Positions 22,300 to 33,137 of a stretch of 64,000 bases of DNA are shown one piece after another. The stretch's first letter is position 1, and each line of letters opens with the position of its first letter. The notes under the pieces are model-generated. The model had not been told where the DNA came from. It did no database searches and saw only the letters and a list, made by a program, of their open reading frames with translations. Made by a program: the position numbers and the translations under genes. The stretch comes from Lithobates sylvaticus. Its lineage: Eukaryota > Chordata > Amphibia > Anura > Ranidae. The stretch lies in assembly GCA_028564925.1 (NCBI GenBank), contig CM053032.1, positions 114,631,490 to 114,695,489 on the forward strand. The letters are read 5' to 3'.

Positions 22300-23000
22300 C
22301 TGTAGGACTGTGTCTGTACTTGGGTTTTAGGCTGCCGCTGTCCATGTGCGCCCAGACGAGGCGACTGTGGCTGAACCATCGGTGAACCATGCTGACTGCT
22401 TCATGTCTTCTGACGGAGACTCAAAGGGTGGAGCCTCTTGAATGGGGGATGACTGCAGCACAGGAATTTCTTCTTCTGGCCAGGTGCTGGTAAAAGTAAC
22501 AAGCCTTGCCAACTGTTTTGAAATGTCTCTAACATCCCCAGCTGCAATACCCCCTCTTTCTTGAAGGTACCACTTCCATTTCATCAGTGTCTGGTTCTGG
22601 GCTACACCTGCCCTAGTGGTCAGTTCATTATCTCACCCATTCTGCTATTGGCAATGCAGTATGGATGGTGACTGTGTCCTTTCCTGTAATGGTCTCTACA
22701 TGTTGAAGTGCTGTGTAGGCCCCAAACAGGTACTTCTCTAGGGGCGTGTATCTCTTCTGTGCCCCTGTCAGTTGTTTGGACCAAAATACAATGGGTATTG
22801 CTCGCAGTCCTTTCTTTTCATTTGGCTGCCATAGACTCCAAGATATGGTACCATTCTGCTCCACTACATCCAGCTGAAATGGTACTCCTTGTCTCACGGG
22901 TCCTAATCCCTGATGTTGCAAAATAGCTTCTTTAGCAGCCAGGAATGCAGTCTGCTGCTCTGAACCCCATGAGAACTCTTTTTTTCCTTGTGACATTATA
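22300..23000 (-). pseudogene. ERV-L-like pol: RNase H and connection
   Basis: RNase H removes the RNA strand during reverse transcription. The connection region has FWSKQLTGAQKRYTPLEKYL and VETITGKDTVTIHTALPI. KWKWYLQERGG and WFTDGSATVASSG (RNase H start) follow. The LPI-x-WV and KWKWY wording is what I recall as typical of class III ERVs. Broken. Confidence 0.8.
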
Positions 23001-23199
23001 TATAGGCCTCAGAATCAGTCCAAGATGTGGGATGAATGATCTCCAGAATCCCACAACTCCAATAAACTTCTGTGCCTCCTTTTTGGTAGTAGGGGGCGAC
23101 AGCGCCTGGATAGTTTGCACAACTGTCTCTAGAATTTTCCTCTGTTGCCCAGTCCACATCCATTCCTAGGAATTTCACTTCTGTGGCAGGTCCTTGGAC

Positions 23200-24117
23200 T
23201 TTGTCTCTGATAGCCCACCCTCTGTTCTCCATGTGATGTATCAGCAGGTGCAGTGCTTCAGCTACATCTTCTTTTGTTCCAGAGTATCATGATGTCATCA
23301 ATGTAGTGAAACACAGCGACTTTCAAATTCAGGGTACTTAAATCTCGGCAATCAGTCCATGACAAATCGTTGGAGAATGAACATAGTCTTCAGGGAGCAC
23401 AGTGAAAGTCTACTGGCGGCCGTCCCACACCATAGCAAACTGGTCTTGACACTCTGGGTCTATCAAAATTGAAAAGAAAACATTAGCCAGGTCTATCACA
23501 GCATGATATTCTCCTGCCTCTTTAGCAATTTTCTCAACAACCGAGATCATATCTAGTACAGCTGACTTCAATGTAGGTGCCACTTTGTTTAGACCTCTGT
23601 AATCCACAGTCATTCTATATGTCCCATCAGGTTTCTTTACCGGGAACACCGGAGATGCGAAAGGACTTACAGCAGGTCTAAGGATCCCTACTCTCAATAG
23701 TTCTTGAATAGTCTCCCCAATTTCGTTGTGGCCTCCAAGAAGTCTGTACTGCTTGAGACTGACTGGCTTCTCTGGTGGAGGAATGTAGACAGGGGTCCAT
23801 TTCGCATGACCGCAGATCACAGCCTTCACCGCCCTTACCAGATACGTTTTATCAGGATACCCGAATGTGACTGTACCTCTTTCAGTCTGAATTGACTGAA
23901 CTTGAAGTACATCCATCCCAAGAATATTTTCGGATAACTCTGATACCAAAACATTTGTCATAAATCCTGATCCCTTGCTAATAGCTAATTTCACCCTTAT
24001 CCTAACTGCTGGTGTAGCCTGCCCTCCCAAACCTTCTACATAAATCAATTCTCCTTTGTGATGGGAAGGATTGCCTTGCAAAAGTGTAACTTCAGCTCCG
24101 CTATCAACTAAAGCCAT
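23200..24117 (-). pseudogene. ERV-L-like pol: protease and reverse transcriptase
   Basis: The protease end shows ALVDSGAEVTLL (the aspartyl DSGA box, near 24100) and a flap-like GLGGQATP. The RT shows KQYRLLGG, SPFASPVFPVKKPDGTYR, DYRGLNKVAPTLKSAV, then a YIDD box near 23290. This is a retroviral RT, not a LINE RT. Broken. Confidence 0.85.
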
Positions 24118-25891
24118 TACATGTGTAGGAGAAGATCACTTCCCCCACCATACAGTGACAGGTGCATATGGGTGTCAGTCTCCTGCTGTCACTGCCCTTA
24201 CTGCTATTACAGGAGACTCACCTTTCCTTCATAAGGGATAAGGGACCTCCCAATCCCCTTTTCTGATTCTCTCTAACTCCTCCCCAGTAGAAATGGATTT
24301 GGGTTTGGGTTCCTGTTCAGCTTTTGGGAATTGGTTTGGGGCTAACAGGAGGGGTCTATTCTGTTTCCTCTAAGTCTAGGCTGATGTTATCTTCACTAGG
24401 AGTAGTGTTTCTAACCCTGACAGTTTTCCCTACTAAATGTTTCCACCTCTTCAGCATTTCTGCAGTAGAAATGCCATCTATCTCATCTTTAGGTACTCCT
24501 GCCTTTAATAGGTCCACCCACATTTCTTTCTTATAAATAACTAGCCTGGTTTTCTCTTCACCTCCTGTCTTCTCTACCCCATTCCCTTTCTTCTGTGTTC
24601 TTTTCTGCTTGTATTCTTCCTGTCTGGCCTTGACCTTATCTACTGCCCTGATAGGTTTTGTTTTAGTCTCCTCTAGCTCCCCCAACTGGTTTAAAAGGGT
24701 TGTGGCTTTATGAATCTTGCTGTTTAATCCCAGGCCTCCCAACAAGGACAATAATGGAGCCCTGAGATTAAATGGCGCAGACTTCATCAGCTTAGAGCGC
24801 AGAGCAGATGTAAAGGGTTCCATATCTGGACCCATCCATTCTGGAAATGTATTTAATCCGGTTATACAACCCATCTCACATAACCTGGAAATACTCTCTC
24901 CTATTGACTTCCAGGAGTAGGTATTTTCCAGGTCAGTAGGACTAGTCTATACTCAGACTATTCCATCTCTCACAAAGTCTAACAGTGAAAAATTCACACA
25001 AAACTCTCAGGCTTTTCGCATTGCCTGACGCAATTGTGGATCATGGGTTAACACTCCCATAGTCACTGTTTCCTTACCTGACAAAACACTGTCCGCGTCC
25101 CATAAGCGTAGGAGCCAACTCACTAGGGGTTCCCCAGACCTTTTGTATTGTTTTGGAGTTCAGTTTGTGTAAACTCCCGTACTTCTTCAATTTCAACATC
25201 TCTAGGGTTGCGATAATGCACCTCCCCATCTGCCATATCCTCTCGATCATGTTGCCATTTCCTATGCTTAGTAATGAGAGGTCTGGCATACTTTTTCTTT
25301 CGCACTAGCAGATCATTATGTAAAATATCAAACTCTTATCTCCTCATCCTCACTATCATTTGAGGAGAGCACATCCTCCCAATCCCAATTTTGGGATGTG
25401 ACAATGGCACGTCCCCTGGCTTTACTAACCGGTTTACGGCCCTTCCTTTTCCTTAAAGTGGATGATTTGAAGTGGAAATTTTTTTTTTTATGTCATAATG
25501 TAGAGAATAAGATTTCCTTTCATTTGAGCCCAGTCTTGCTACACAGTTACTCGAGGCCTTAGCAATCGTCTTTTATTGTTCAGTTATAGAAATCTTGACA
25601 AAGTCTTGAAAACTTTGTCAAAAACTCCCCCTTGCTATGCGTGACAGGTGATTTACATATCTTATGCACTAGCTTGAGACAGGCACATCCTGTGTAAAAT
25701 TTTCACAACTCACATCCCCTCCCCTCCAGCTCTCCCAGGATTGGCTGCCTTTACTGTGTTTTGACTGGATGTTTCTCATCATGGGATGCAGTGAACAGCA
25801 AAAAGAATATAGACAGACAAGTGATTTAGGGGAGATGTATGTAGTCAGAGCTGGGCAGAGTAGAACATGCAGTGATCTGATGATTGTTATA

Positions 25892-25897
<6 letters not shown>

Positions 25898-25952
<55 letters not shown>
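25898..25952. repeat. (TG)n microsatellite
   Basis: About 27 uninterrupted TG units. Likely length-polymorphic. Confidence 0.97.
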
Positions 25953-25954
<2 letters not shown>

Positions 25955-26058
25955 TCACCTGATTACAGTTTCAACATTCCTTTCCATCACCAGGATTTGT
26001 TATGTGGGGGAGGGGTGGATTTCTCACTTTTTATAATTACACCCCGTTGGTTGAATAA

Positions 26059-26715
26059 GCTCAGGGCCAGTTCACACCAGTGCACTGTACGAGATCGCAT
26101 GTGATTCCCACCACACTGCAGTACAAATCACATAGAATTTCAGCCATACAGATAGTATGGATGATAGCACACCGCATTACGACCAAACTCGCACAGGACT
26201 CCAACACTCCCCAGCAGTTTGCATATGGCAGTGTGAACTGCCGTGCGAGTCGGATGCGATGTGGGAACTCGCAGTGGATCTGCAGGGTTCCCGCATCGCA
26301 CCAGTGTGAACTGAGCCTCAAAGCATACAGCCTACAAATGTCACCTGACTGCTCCCACCAAGGCTGCGATTCGGGAACCCTGCAAATCCACTGCGGGTTC
26401 CCACATTGCATCCGACTGGCACGGCAGTTCACACTGCCATATGCAAACTTCTGGGGAGTGTCATACAATGTTAACGACACCCCCATTTAAGCTCGCATAG
26501 CGCACTGCTAACTGACAGAACATGAATCGGATTGCATAGGTGTGAACACCCATGTGATTCTGGTGCGGACCAAAAAAGGGTCATGTGCGAGTTTGGTCCG
26601 AATGTGATGCGATTTCAGCTATACAGTTTGTATGGCTGAAATCGCATCGCACAGACATCGCATGTGAACAGCAATGCGGTGCGAATCGCAAGAAATGCGG
26701 AGTGTACAGTGGTGG
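26059..26715. mobile_element. Foldback MITE composite
   Basis: The left unit runs from CAGTTCACACCAGTGC to GCACCAGTGTGAACTGAG (26068-26320). About 26170-26305 is repeated inverted at 26355-26465; both strands read QFAYGSVNCRASRM, a translation shadow of the palindrome. A third related segment follows to about 26715 with an inner palindrome (GCGATTTCAGC and its partner). Non-coding. hAT-type MITEs with TTCACAC ends are a plausible class. Confidence 0.7.
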
Positions 26716-26975
26716 GTAGTACATGCAGGATAGTGGACAGGGTCAGATTATTTTTTTATTTTAAAATTACATTTTTTTTTTTTTTCAAAAGGTTTTTTGG
26801 GACCAGTGAATTTTTTTATTTTTATTAATTTTTTCAATTACATTTTTATACTATTCTAACAATGGTGGGAGGGTTGGGTTTTATTTTTTTTAATATTTTT
26901 TCACAGTGCTTTTGGGAAAGGGAGTTGTCGGTGTCAGTGGCAGTGGTGTAAATGGTCAGTGGGGTGGTGGACGGT

Positions 26976-27215
26976 GTCTGTGTCTGTGTCGGTGGACGGT
27001 GTCTGTGTCGGTGGACGGTGTCTGTGTCGGTGGACGGTGTCTGTGTCGGTGGACGGTGTCTGTGTCGGTGGACGGTGTCTGTGTCGGTGGACGGTGTCTG
27101 TGGGGTAGTGGTCGGTGTCTGTGGGGTAGTGGTCGGTGTCTGTGGGGTAGTGGTCGGTGTCTGTGGGGTAGTGGTCGGTGTCTGTGGGGTAGTGGTCGGT
27201 GTCGGTGGTCTTGGG
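26976..27215. repeat. Minisatellite with two unit types
   Basis: Six copies of a 19-bp unit (GGTGGACGGTGTCTGTGTC) run into about five copies of a 21-bp unit (CGGTGTCTGTGGGGTAGTGGT in two parts). G-rich on the plus strand and free of stops by chance in two frames, so the reading frames there are artefacts. A poly-G run follows at about 27237-27250. Confidence 0.93.
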
Positions 27216-28159
27216 GCTCTGGACCGTGTCGGTATGGGGGGGGGGGGGGGCAGTTGTGGTGTCAGTCGTTTTTTTTATTTACAATTCTTTAATTTTATAT
27301 CTTTTTTATTTTAGCCCTGTTGGGGGCTTTGGTGACATGTCAGGGGTCTAAAACGGAGACTCTGCTTCTTCACAGAACGTGCTCTGTCACTCCTGCACAT
27401 GCATGCCAGTCTCAGCAGGTGCGAGGCTCGTCCTCGCAACGCTGGCTGGCCGGCCATGGGAGTGCAGTGGTGGGTGGAGGAGTCCTCTGACGTCATGACT
27501 CCGCCCACCGAGCTCCGGAAAAAAAACGCCCACAGAATTGACGATTATTGTGGGGCTCTTGGCAGGTGAGGGGGTGACATTTGGAATATAAGGATACATG
27601 CAGGAGGCATGTATAGCCTTATATATTAGAAATTTGTTAGTTTAAATTTGATGACAGTGGGTTTACATCCACTTTAAGGCATTAATTGATTTGGTCATGA
27701 GGGCTGCACACCGCTCTTGCAAATCATCAGCCTGACTAGCGGTTGAACATACACAATCTGAAGCAACTGCTAGCTGGTCTTTTAATACCTTAACTTCTGC
27801 CTCTGCCTTTTCCCTTCTATGTGATTCGGTGTAAATGGCATGAAGAAAATACCAGCCCACTGTGGACACTGTCCTCTTCCTTTTTTTTTACCTAAATCCA
27901 ACCCCTTAAGGCTAAAATCTACAAAATGATCTGAGACTTTATCACCCCAAGTCAGCTTCAAGGGAGAAGCATACTTCACAAATTCTTTAGCAAAAGGCTC
28001 CTACTCATTGTCTCTGGCCCAGATAGGTAAGCTGCACGCTTCCTTCTGGTCACCAGAACCCTCTGCAGCCTTGCTTTTCCTAAACGGCTTACGCAGCATT
28101 TTACCTAGCACAACACACTACAGAAAAACAGGTCTGCTTCAATTGAACTATAGCACAGG

Positions 28160-28177
28160 TCGCGGCACGAGCCCCCA
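28160..28177 (-). other. Primer-binding site of the ERV-L-like fossil (tRNA-Pro type)
   Basis: Two bases inside the 5' LTR on the minus strand. It starts TGGGGGCTCGT, matching the proline-tRNA site known from murine leukaemia virus for its first 11 bases and then diverging. ERV-L of mammals usually uses leucine tRNA, so this is a noteworthy combination. Confidence 0.75.
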
Positions 28178-28895
28178 ATTGTTATGCTTGCATCTATCTA
28201 GCAAGGTTACTCTGTGGTATAAGCAAGGAAGCTGAGATTTCTGCAGTGTGTAAATGTGCTGTTACTATACAAAGATGCTGTACATACAAAACTATTACAC
28301 TATTAGGAATACAATACAAGACTGACAGATATCTATAACAAGCAAGATGCCTAGAAAGTAGAACAGCCTATGGTCTATAACTACAAAAACATTTAATGGT
28401 TACTTATCTTCTGTTACTGTATGTTTTGTGATCTCCATTGGCAATGATTCTTCTTGGAGACCAGGCTCTGTTCTTCTATCATGAGTGGCTTCTTCTGATC
28501 TTACAGCCTGATGACATGTGTCTAGCTTATACCTGAATCCCCCTTTTATGTCAGACTGTTTACCATAGTTACTAGGGGTGCAACGGATCGTCACCGTGAT
28601 CCAAATGGGTCATCCTGTTTGGATCGGCACACCCCGCGATCCGCGGCATCGGCCTTAGGAAAGGCTTCGGCCTAGCTCTGGAGAGGCGGCAATCTTGGTA
28701 CACTCGGCAGCCATTTACAATGTGATCGATCTGTCAAATAACGGAGCGATCACTTGTAAACAAACCTCTCTCCTCTCTGTGTACTGATCTGTACAGTGGA
28801 GGGGAGAGATCGGATGGCAGCAGCGCTGTGGGCTGGATCTGTAGTGCCCACAGTGCTGCTCTGTGACAATTGCAGTCAAATCCATCCATGCTCTT

Positions 28896-29080
28896 CCAAT
28901 ACTCTGCCAATACTCTGCCATACCCTGCCAATACTCTGCCATACCCTGCCAATACCCTGCCAATACTCTGCCATACCCTGCCAATACTCTGCCATACCCT
29001 GCCAATACTCTGCCATACCCTGCCAATACTCTGCCATACCCTGCCAATACTCTGCCATACCCTGCCAATACTCTGCGATA
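28896..29080. repeat. 21-bp minisatellite
   Basis: Unit CCAATACTCTGCCATACCCTG, in two halves (ATACTCTGCC and ATACCCTGCC), about 8 copies with variants. Both strands read open for long distances because the unit is a multiple of three. I do not treat these as genes. Confidence 0.93.
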
Positions 29081-29116
29081 CCCAGCCTTATCCGGCCATA
29101 CTCAGCCAATATTACA

Positions 29117-29334
29117 GTGGGGGAGATGACGTGGATATTGGAGTTGGGGGAGGTGACGTGGATATTGGAGTTGGGGGAGGTGACGTGGATATTGGAGTTG
29201 GGTGAGGTGACGTGGATATTGGAGTTGGGGGAGGTGACGTGGATATTGGAGTTGGGGGAGGTGACGTGGATATTGGAGTTGGGGGAGGTGACGTGGATAT
29301 TGGAGTTGGGGGAGGTGACGTGGATATTGGAGTG
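29117..29334. repeat. 27-bp minisatellite
   Basis: Unit GGGGGAGGTGACGTGG followed by ATATTGGAGTT, about 8 copies at near identity. The adjacent end sequence (GTGGGGGAGATGAC, then GATATTACAGTGGGG) suggests the array grew from a unit present in the hAT. Confidence 0.94.
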
Positions 29335-29731
29335 GACGAGATGTCCATTACAGTGGGGGAGATGACAAGGATATTACAGTGGGGACTATATGGGTGTTGA
29401 ATTTTCACAGGTTTTTGCAAATTCAATTATAATTATCCAGTCTGTGACTCTGATCCGAGGAACGATCCGATCTGTGAGTTTTTTGATCCGTTGCACCCCT
29501 AATAGTTACCCAAACAGAAAACATACCTATTTACTGTAGCTGTGTAAACAATGGACTTTGCAAACTGTCAATTGTTTACAACAATGGTATCTATGTACCT
29601 ATTGTATGTATCAGCATTTGTTAGACTCAAGCCAAAAACCTGACCGTAATCTGATCAACTAACTTGTAATATTGTCCCATGTAATGTTATGTCTGATTAA
29701 TGTTTAAAAAAAAAAAAATCGCATGACATAT

Positions 29732-30779
29732 CTTGGCTTATATGAGTCTAGCTATAAGCCTTTTCTATAGCGTGTATTTATTTATTGTCTGTTTTTCTAT
29801 TTCCTAATTTGCAAACTCCCCACCCACTCTCAAAGTACCCACTCTCGGGGTACTTTCGAACAGAATGACCCAGCTGCCTGACAACCCACTACAGGAACGA
29901 CACAGATGGCATTCTCCTAGTTCACACTGTTAGAAAGCAGGTCCTGAGGCCTCCCACAAGGACTAATGTCCACACAACCTCCTTTGACTACTCCCCATTA
30001 CTCCATGCTAACTCCACAGCTCCTGGCTAATTGTAGATTTAAAGGGAAAGGAATGTGGACCTCTATAGTGAAAAATGGGCTACAACAGGGTTCTATGTAA
30101 TACAAATTCATCTCCTATCTGTTCAAATTTTTTTCAGCAATAGACAGAAATTGGCTTCAAAATACAGCAGGCTGCATGCATTCATGTGCTGGGTATACAG
30201 AGTTTTTTGTTCAACCCATTGAGTGGCTTAAAGGGAAAAAAAAGTGTCAGATCCCCATATCGACACAAGCGATGTTGGTGCAGCGATCTCCCCTGCTGTT
30301 CTATTGAATTCTGACAGTGGGGAGGCTTTCCCGTCACTTCCTGCAAGCGCTGATTGGATGCTGAACTTTGCTGGAGCTGCCCCTAAAGACCTACTCCTAT
30401 AACCCCTCAATTCTGTTAGACATAAGCTTTTTGCTAGTGTCCTTAGGTGATAAACCTCTTTTCTCTTTGAGGTTGTTTTTTTTTATTTTTTTTTTCATCA
30501 GACACGTCTATCAAGATCTGGGGGGGCTGCCCTATGTTTACTTTGGGCACTAGATCCTGCATTAGGTGCTCACTTTGGTGCATTGTTGCAAATGTGTGTA
30601 GTTGTAGGGTTCTATACATGTCCAGAGCCATTCTCCATTGGTATGGTTCCCAGACCCCTTTGGGGGTATACTCACTGTTACGGGTGTCTGAACTTTTAGT
30701 GGGTACAGTGACCAGGACAATGTAAGACAGGATTTCCCTGTACTGTAGCCGGTTCCTAATCCTACTAAAACTGCAGTGC
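29732..30779. other. Intergenic or intronic stretch with dispersed-repeat scraps
   Basis: About 29732-30230 shows nothing recognisable. About 30235-30370 matches 47638-47770 (GGTGCAGCGAT, CCCCTGCTGTTCTAT, GACAGTGGGGAGGCT), part of a MITE family. About 30385-30780 is related to 10330-10900. No gene. Confidence 0.45.
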
Positions 30780-33053
30780 TTAACCAGTTAAGAACAAGCC
30801 GACAGTTATACTGCGGCAGGTTGGCTCCCCTTGGCGAAAAGTCGTAGCTGTACCTTTTATATAGAGGAAAAAAACGCGCTAACAAATGTACATATATGGG
30901 GGCAGGCTGCTGCTCAATGTGGGATACACGCACAAGAATACATAGAATAAAAAAGGAGCTGCGCCAATAGCAAATAAAAATAAAATTACATAAAAATAAC
31001 TATTATAAATGTTGAGGCTGAGTGTATCCCAACACATAGGATGACTCAATGGTGAGAACCTTAGCCACACTTAGTCACCCTCAACAGTGACAAGAGGTCC
31101 CAGTCTCTGTCCACACAGTAACCAGTCCCCACAATGAAAAATAGATGACTCAAAAAGTCCAAATAGCAATCATGGGATTCTTCAGGTTGAAGCAGTAATA
31201 CAGGCAAGGTGATCCTGGCATCCGAATGCAAGTAGAAGGAAAAAACACCTCAGTGACTTGTATCGTATATAGTGATGAACACAGTGCCCGACACCCTCAT
31301 ACATTAACTGCTTACCAGAAGGCAGAGGTAAATGAGCTCTGCTATAACATGAAAAACACGCATCTGCGATTTCCTAATCCCATGAGTCGCCAATCCTCGT
31401 TATGATACTCTGAGTGGTCTCGATGGGGAACCATCGAGAAAGACATATCTGTCAAAACTAGTCTGGGAGGGTACGCAGTGACGCCACCACATGACCTAGA
31501 GGAGGACGGGCTCCTGTATCTTGCCGGCCGGCAACGTTTTTATGCTTTATGTGCCTTACCATTGGGATCAATGTAAGTGCTTTTTATTTGTTTTTATAAA
31601 CCGGTGTTAACAGATTTACGCTATTGGCTGCCTTTTTTCCTCCATTCCCCATATGGACCGCATGTGATCAAGTGGACCCCCAATACTTAACCACTCAGAG
31701 TATCAAAACGAGGATTGGCGACTCGTGGGATTAGGAAATCGCAGATGCGTGTTTTTCATGTTATAGCAGAGCTCATTTACCTCTGCTTTCTGGTAAGCAG
31801 TTAATGTATGAGGGTGTCGGGCACTGTGTTCATCACTATATATGATACAAGTCACTGAGGTGTTTTTTCCTTCTACTTACATTCGGATGCCAGGATCACC
31901 TTGCCTGTATTACTGCTTCAACCTGAAGAATCCCATGATTGCTATTTGGACTTTTTGAGTCATCTATTTTTCATTGTGGGGAATGGTTACTGTGTGGACA
32001 GAGACTGGGACCTCTTGTCACTGTTGAGGGTGACTAAGTGTGGCTAAGGTTCTCACCATTGGGTCATCCTATGTGTTGGGATACACTCAGCCTCAACATT
32101 TATAATAGTTATTTTTATGTAATTGTATTTTTATTTGCTATTGGCGCAGCTCCTTTTTTATTCTATGTAGCTGTACGTTTGCCGCTTTAAGACCACTAGG
32201 GTGCGCGCTTGACAGCCGAGCTGATGCGCGTGCCCGGTGCCTGCGATGTCCACGGGCACCCACGATAACTCCTGAGAGAGACAGAACAGAGATCTGTCAA
32301 TGTAATCAGATCTCCGTTCTGTCAGGAGAGAGGAGACAGATCTGCTGTTCAAACTAGGTATGGACAGCAATTGGTCTCCTCCTCCAGATAGTCTCATCCC
32401 CTACAGTTAGAATCCCTCCCTAGGACACACATTTAACCCCTTGATCGCCCCCTAGTGTTAACCCATTCCCTGCCAATGACATGTATTCTGTAATCAGTGG
32501 CTATTTTTAGCTCTGATCGTTGTATTAATGTCAGTGGTCCCAAAAAAGTGTCAAAAGTGTCCATAGCAATGTCGCAGCCCTGCTAAAAATAGCTGATCAC
32601 TGGCTTTGCTAGTAAAACAAAATTTTAAATAAAAATGCCATAAATCAATCCCCTAGTTTTGTAGATGCTATAACTTTTACGCAAATATATGCGTATTGCG
32701 ATTTTCTTTTTTTTTTTTTTTACCAAAAATATGTAGAAGAATACATATCTGCTTAAACCGAGTAAGAAATATTATTTTTTTTTATTATTTTTTGGGCATA
32801 TTTATTATAGCAAAAAGTAAAAATATTGTTTTATTTTTCAATATTGTCGCAATTTTTTTGTCTATAGAGCAAAAAATAGAACCCGCAGCGGTGATCAAAT
32901 ACCACCTAAAGAAAGCTCTATTTGTGGGGAAAAATACATAAATGTTGTTTGGGTACAGCGTTGCACGACCGATCAATTGTCAAATAAAGCGACGCAGTGC
33001 CGTATCGCAAAAAATGGCCTGGTCATTAAGGGACAAATTCTTTCGGTCCTTAA
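30780..33053. mobile_element. TTAA MITE split by a foldback insertion
   Basis: MITE sequence at 30780-30853 and 32177-33053. It starts TTAACCAGTTAAGAACAAGCC and ends near TTCGGTCCTTAA (33050-33053). Contains TAGATGCTATAACTTTTACG, ATGTAGAAGAATAC and AAAGAAAGCTCTATTTGTGG landmarks. The 10-bp duplication GTAGCTGTAC marks where the foldback element entered. Confidence 0.75.
30854..32166. mobile_element. Foldback element with near-identical 477-bp arms
   Basis: The arms at 30941-31417 and 31691-32167 are inverted copies; by eye I count about 8 differences, so about 98% identity. The spacer is 273 bp. The 10-bp duplication GTAGCTGTAC lies at 30844-30853 and 32167-32176. About 87 bp at the left end lies outside the arms. 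The spacer contains GTCAAAACTAGT and ACGCAGTGACGCC words similar to PLE flank sequence at 48.5-52.6 kb (GCAAAACTAGTA), so a PLE-derived origin is possible but not shown. No coding. Confidence 0.85.
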
Positions 33054-33137
33054 ATGGTCTTTAGGAAGTTAGGAAGCTATTTGTTAGATAATTTGGACAG
33101 GGTATAATCCCCAATCCTAATTCAATTAGTAGGTACG

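Larger units (their letters stand above)
25453..27677. mobile_element. 2.2-kb TTAA-bounded transposon inside the ERV gag region
   Basis: TTAA at both edges (25453-25456 and 27674-27677), with inverted ends TTAAAGTGGATG and CATCCACTTTAA. This is the piggyBac target and style, and the same end type as the MITEs at 17797 and 42584. No transposase is seen. It carries a (TG)n run, a foldback repeat (26059-26715), T-rich sequence and a minisatellite (26976-27215). It entered after the ERV was in place. Confidence 0.82.
24244..28150 (-). pseudogene. ERV-L-like gag region, split by a TTAA transposon
   Basis: Between the 5' LTR and protease. Right part (27676-28150): a helix-rich stretch with KAEAEVKVLKDQLAVASD. 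Left part (24244-25452): charged sequence and a region with ITGLNTFPEWMGPDME, plausibly capsid-like. Gag would form the particle core. The assignment rests mainly on position between the PBS and protease. Interrupted by 25453-27677. Broken. Confidence 0.6.
28573..29501. mobile_element. Non-autonomous hAT with two internal minisatellites
   Basis: Ends TAGGGGTGCAACGGATC and GATCCGTTGCACCCCTA, perfectly inverted for 17 bp, flanked by the exact 8-bp duplication ATAGTTAC (28565-28572 and 29502-29509). The other LTR shows the single-copy target. No transposase. The middle is largely two tandem arrays. CAGGGGTGCAACGGATC-type ends are known from vertebrate hAT families. Confidence 0.95.
19877..29728 (-). 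mobile_element. Endogenous retrovirus fossil, class III (ERV-L-like), with two nested DNA transposons
   Basis: On the minus strand, from right to left: 5' LTR (28180-29728), primer-binding site, gag-like region, protease, reverse transcriptase, RNase H, integrase, then a 3' LTR (19877-20496). Only about 400 bp lie between integrase and the 3' LTR, so there is no room for env; env loss is common in ERV-L. Words such as KWKWYLQERGG after the RNase H connection, and AAGLIERYNGLLK in integrase, match ERV-L pol as I recall it. A possible 5-bp duplication, TATGT/TATCT, flanks it (5 bp is usual for class III). The LTRs differ at roughly 4% of sites by eye, so it is old but not ancient. It is broken, with something like ten or more breaks, plus two insertions. 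Confidence 0.85.
28180..29728 (-). repeat. 5' LTR of the ERV-L-like fossil, interrupted by a hAT
   Basis: LTR sequence at 28180-28572 and 29510-29728, matching 19877-20496 in order. The uninterrupted copy gives the empty site for the hAT at 28573-29501. The outer end is less certain because the last about 20 bp differ from the other LTR after an A-run. Confidence 0.85.

Noticed and set aside
26906-27314. Open frames of 120-128 codons rich in Val, Gly and Cys
   Set aside because: Produced by the 19/21-bp minisatellite.
28796-29426. Long open frames on both strands (up to 189 codons)
   Set aside because: They run through 21- and 27-bp tandem repeats, whose lengths are multiples of three. No initiation context, no homology and symmetric openness on both strands.
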